From Bacillota bacterium (lineage in GTDB: Bacteria; Bacillota; Clostridia; Lachnospirales; Lachnospiraceae): a DNA stretch of 15,658 nucleotides. A program made the position numbers and the translations under genes. Of this stretch, positions 13,016 through 15,658 are shown piece by piece. The stretch covers positions 1-15,658 of the forward strand of contig JAFACO010000180.1 of NCBI GenBank assembly GCA_023425485.1. The letters run 5' to 3'. How positions within the stretch are numbered: the stretch's first letter is position 1; each line of letters opens with the position of its first letter. Below the pieces are notes generated by a model, which saw only the letters and a program-made list of their open reading frames with translations, was not told where the DNA came from and did not search any database.

Positions 13016-14164
13016 ATGGTTATTGAAATGATAGATATACAGGAGAGCCGAAAAAACATTGATGAAGTAGATCGTAAAATTGTTGAATTATTCGAGCAGC
13101 GCATGCAGCTTGCAATAGATATTGCTGAATATAAGAAAGCGGTGGGCAAGCCAATTTTTGATTTAGCAAGAGAGGAAGAAAAATTAGCAACTTTGTCAGG
13201 ATTAACAGAAGACGAATTTAATAAAAAAGCAATATCTGATTTATTTAAACAGATTATGTCTTTAAGCAGAAGACTTCAATATACCTTGTTGGATAATCTA
13301 GAAAACCTTGGTCCTGTGGAAATTGAAAAATTGGTTACAAATGAGAATACTGTAGTGGCTTTTTACGGTGAAAGAGGGTCCTATACCGAACAGGCAATGA
13401 TGAATTACTTTTCTTCTGGAGTCAAGGGTGTGGCTCTGGATACTTTTGGAGAGGTTATGCAGGCAATTAAAGACGGAAGAGCAGAATATGGTGTACTTCC
13501 AATAGAGAATTCCTCAACAGGTACTTTATCAGATATCTTTGATCTTCTTGCGGAATACGATAATTTCATCATTGGTGAGCAATTAGTAAAAATAGAACAT
13601 AATCTTTGGGGATTACCAGAAGCTAAGCTATCTGATATTAAAAAAGTATATTCACACAAGCAAGGGTTACTTCAATGTTCTGAATTTCTAGGACAACATC
13701 AGGAGTTTAACTTAATTGATGGTATTAGTACAGCTGGTAGTGCAAGACTTGTTCTGGAAGGTAAGGATGTTACCCAAGCTGCAATAGCAAGTAAAAGGGC
13801 TGGAGAAGTTCTTGGTTTAAAGCTGCTTCAAGGAGATATTCATAACGAGGATCATAATACCACCAGATTTATCATAATTACAAAGCAAAAGTATTATCAA
13901 AAAGGTTCAGAGCGAACCAGCATTTGTTTTGAACTTCCACATAAAAGCGGATCACTTTATCATATGCTTTCACATTTTATCTATAATAATATTAACCTTA
14001 CAAAAATTGAATCCCGTCCAATCGCAGGTAAAGCTTTTGCTTATCGATTTTTTGTTGATATTGAAGGAGGCCTTAATTCAGCAGCGGTGAAAAATGCATT
14101 ACTAAGTATCAAAGAAGAAGCGTTGGAAATGAAAATACTTGGGTGCTATATTCCAGTACGATAA
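13016..14164 (+). CDS. pheA: Bifunctional chorismate mutase / prephenate dehydratase (P-protein)
   Basis: This 382-residue cytoplasmic enzyme converts chorismate to prephenate and then phenylpyruvate, the committed route to phenylalanine. Residues 1-92 are an AroQ-type mutase. R12, R29, K40, D49, R52, E53, S84 and Q88 match the E. coli active-site set, so it should be active. The dehydratase domain (about 108-290) shows FYGERGSYTEQA, VLPIENSSTGTL, the STAGSA loop and the TRF triad (T283-R284-F285). The ACT domain (about 298-375) keeps ESRP (332-335) and has KSGSL in place of the usual GALV region, consistent with phenylalanine feedback. Start 13016 uses AGGAAG about 10 bp upstream; Met5 at 13028 is possible. 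It is probably transcribed alone. Confidence 0.95.
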   Translation: MVIEMIDIQESRKNIDEVDRKIVELFEQRMQLAIDIAEYKKAVGKPIFDLAREEEKLATLSGLTEDEFNKKAISDLFKQIMSLSRRLQYTLLDNLENLGPVEIEKLVTNENTVVAFYGERGSYTEQAMMNYFSSGVKGVALDTFGEVMQAIKDGRAEYGVLPIENSSTGTLSDIFDLLAEYDNFIIGEQLVKIEHNLWGLPEAKLSDIKKVYSHKQGLLQCSEFLGQHQEFNLIDGISTAGSARLVLEGKDVTQAAIASKRAGEVLGLKLLQGDIHNEDHNTTRFIIITKQKYYQKGSERTSICFELPHKSGSLYHMLSHFIYNNINLTKIESRPIAGKAFAYRFFVDIEGGLNSAAVKNALLSIKEEALEMKILGCYIPVR

Positions 14165-14221
14165 AAAAGGGTTATTATTACACATATTTTTAAATAATTG
14201 TACACAAAGTAAACATAATTA

Positions 14222-14348
14222 TTTGATAAACTGATTTTATCAAAAGCAGATAACAGGTCATACCTGATGAAATACAAGTATTGACTTTGATTACCTAACA
14301 TTAATAGTTTACTGATTTATTAATTACTAATCCTTTACCTGTATTTCA
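14222..14348 (+). repeat. Inverted repeats upstream of the HtrA-type protease gene
   Basis: The 227-bp gap before the protease gene holds several inverted repeats. They are TTTGATAAA/TTTATCAAA (14222-14230, 14236-14244), CAGGT/ACCTG (14254-14258, 14262-14266), and a 12-nt arm pair 14268-14279 with 14337-14348 that matches at 11 positions. A TTGACT at 14281-14286 could be a -35, but no convincing -10 follows at 15-17 bp. No clear terminator for pheA is visible. Confidence 0.35.
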
Positions 14349-14391
14349 AATAAAAAAGGAAAGTAGTTTTTAGTAAGAATGGAGGATTAAT

Positions 14392-15658
14392 ATGTACAAT
14401 GAATTTGAACATAAGGAAGATACCGTAGTTAACGCGGAAGAAAATTTAAATGAGAAAAAGCCAAAAAAGAAAAGAAAGATTTTTGGTCTAATAAAATTAA
14501 CAGCAGGAGCGATGGTATTTGGCTTGGTGGCAGCAGCTTCCTTTGAAGGATATTATGCCCTTACAAGACCAGATACTGAAGAAGTGAAAGAAGATAATCT
14601 TAAAGTAACAGAAGTAACACAGCAGGGTACAATAGACGGTGAGGTAGTCACTGCAGATTTATCCTCTGGAAAAATGGTGTCTGATGTATCCGATGTCGTT
14701 GAAAAGGTAATGCCCTCTATTGTAGCAATTAATTCAACAGCTAATGTTACAAGCTATGATTTCTTTGGAAGAGGTTATACAGAGCAGACTGAGGGAAGTG
14801 GTTCCGGTATTATCGTTGGAAATAATGGATCAGATATGCTGATTGTTACCAATAATCATGTTGTAGATGGAGCTGATACCGTTGAAATTGTATTCGAGGA
14901 TAAATCAACTGCGAGAGCTGAAATCAAAGGAACTGATGCAAATGCTGATTTAGCAGTTTTGAGCGTAGATTTAAGTAACCTTTCAGAAGAAACCATTAAT
15001 TCAATTAAGGTTGCAACCTTAGGTGATTCTGATACCTTGGAAGCAGGTGACATGGTAATTGCAATTGGTAATGCATTAGGATATGGGCAGTCTGTAACTG
15101 TAGGTTATGTCAGTGCATTGAATAGGGAAGTAACAATTGAAGATCTCACTTTAAACTTAATACAAACAGATGCCGCAATTAATCCAGGTAATAGTGGTGG
15201 TGCTTTAATAAATATAAATGGCGAAATCATTGGTATTAATTCTGCTAAGATTATGGATTCCGGTGAAGAAAGTGTAGAAGGAATGGGATATGCGATTCCG
15301 ATTACCGGTGCCATACCAATGATTAATGAATTGATAGACCGTCAATTGGTTGCTGCGGATGAGCAAGGCTTTTTAGGCATTAATGTCACGTCAGCACAGA
15401 ATGTTACAGATGCAATTGCAGAACGTTTTGGCATGCCAATTGGAGTTTATGTTAATGAGGTAGTTGGGGATTCACCTGCGGAACAAGCAGGGCTAAAGCA
15501 AAGTGATATTATCACAGGTATTGATGGAGTTACAATTAAAACCATAGATGAGTTAAAGGATATTCTTGGTTATAAGAAGGCTGGACAGACAATCAATATT
15601 ACTGTTCAGGTCAAAGAAAATGGTGAATATGTTGAGAAAACGTTAGAGGTTACTCTTG
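14392..15658 (+). CDS. HtrA/DegP-type serine protease with PDZ domain, 3' end outside window
   Basis: The frame is open to the last base (422 codons visible). Residues 1-35 are cytoplasmic and strongly charged (KKPKKKRK), followed by one membrane anchor (about 36-58) and a linker. The trypsin-like domain has the full triad: H156 in TNNHVV, D186 in NADLAVL, and S268 in NPGNSGGALI. A PDZ domain begins at about 325 (QGFLGINV, then GVYVNEVVGDSPAEQAGL) and is nearly complete at the window edge. This is the membrane-anchored Gram-positive HtrA layout, which degrades or refolds misfolded proteins at the cell surface. GGAGG lies about 6 bp before the ATG. The missing part is probably a short C-terminal tail. 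Confidence 0.95.
   Translation, partial: MYNEFEHKEDTVVNAEENLNEKKPKKKRKIFGLIKLTAGAMVFGLVAAASFEGYYALTRPDTEEVKEDNLKVTEVTQQGTIDGEVVTADLSSGKMVSDVSDVVEKVMPSIVAINSTANVTSYDFFGRGYTEQTEGSGSGIIVGNNGSDMLIVTNNHVVDGADTVEIVFEDKSTARAEIKGTDANADLAVLSVDLSNLSEETINSIKVATLGDSDTLEAGDMVIAIGNALGYGQSVTVGYVSALNREVTIEDLTLNLIQTDAAINPGNSGGALININGEIIGINSAKIMDSGEESVEGMGYAIPITGAIPMINELIDRQLVAADEQGFLGINVTSAQNVTDAIAERFGMPIGVYVNEVVGDSPAEQAGLKQSDIITGIDGVTIKTIDELKDILGYKKAGQTINITVQVKENGEYVEKTLEVTL

Overview
The window is AT-rich with short spacers, strong Shine-Dalgarno sites (GGAGG type) and Gram-positive gene families. These include a lipobox solute-binding protein, a bifunctional chorismate mutase/prephenate dehydratase and a DUF5050-type propeller. 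Together they suggest an anaerobic Firmicute, most likely a Lachnospiraceae (Lachnoclostridium/Anaerocolumna-like) chromosome. The genus is an inference from gene style; there is no rRNA here to confirm it. Thirteen protein genes are visible, two of them cut by the window edges. I see no tRNA, rRNA, CRISPR array, insertion sequence, phage gene or known defence system.

Region 1 (1-5944): the 3' part of a methyl-accepting chemotaxis protein is followed by a sugar-uptake cluster. It holds a lipoprotein binding protein (1491-2924), two MalF/MalG-type permeases (3152-4827) and a LacI-family regulator (true start 4913). The promoter of the binding-protein gene is followed directly by three contiguous 12-bp CG-centred operator-like repeats. 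The 227-bp gap between binding protein and permeases holds a perfect 18-bp stem-loop. No ATPase gene is present, so the importer probably borrows a shared MsmK/UgpC-type ATPase. The regulator has its own promoter and ends in a clear terminator.

Region 2 (5945-8653): a small two-helix membrane protein with a C-terminal zinc ribbon faces an ABC-F translation factor on the minus strand. They share a very strong bidirectional terminator. Upstream of the ABC-F gene is a 340-bp gap with divergent promoters and a GC-richer, folded 105-bp island bounded by imperfect inverted repeats.

Region 3 (8654-11712): GtrA-like membrane protein, RlmI-like rRNA cytosine methyltransferase and folylpolyglutamate synthase, all on the plus strand. 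A hairpin separates the first two; the last two are 24 bp apart and probably cotranscribed.

Region 4 (11695-15658): a membrane-anchored beta-propeller protein on the minus strand overlaps the end of folC by 18 bp. It is transcribed divergently from pheA. The 5' part of an HtrA-type serine protease with its catalytic triad and PDZ domain closes the window.

Most of the window is ordinary housekeeping and nutrient-uptake sequence. The less expected material is in the spacers: tandem operators, intergenic and leader hairpins, possible alternative pairings, and the 8410-8514 island. Four of the best promoters share a TTGCA-type -35. Four genes have misleading in-frame start codons upstream of the likely real start, and at two of them that codon is the TTG of a -35 box. 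No wholly new multi-gene system is evident.
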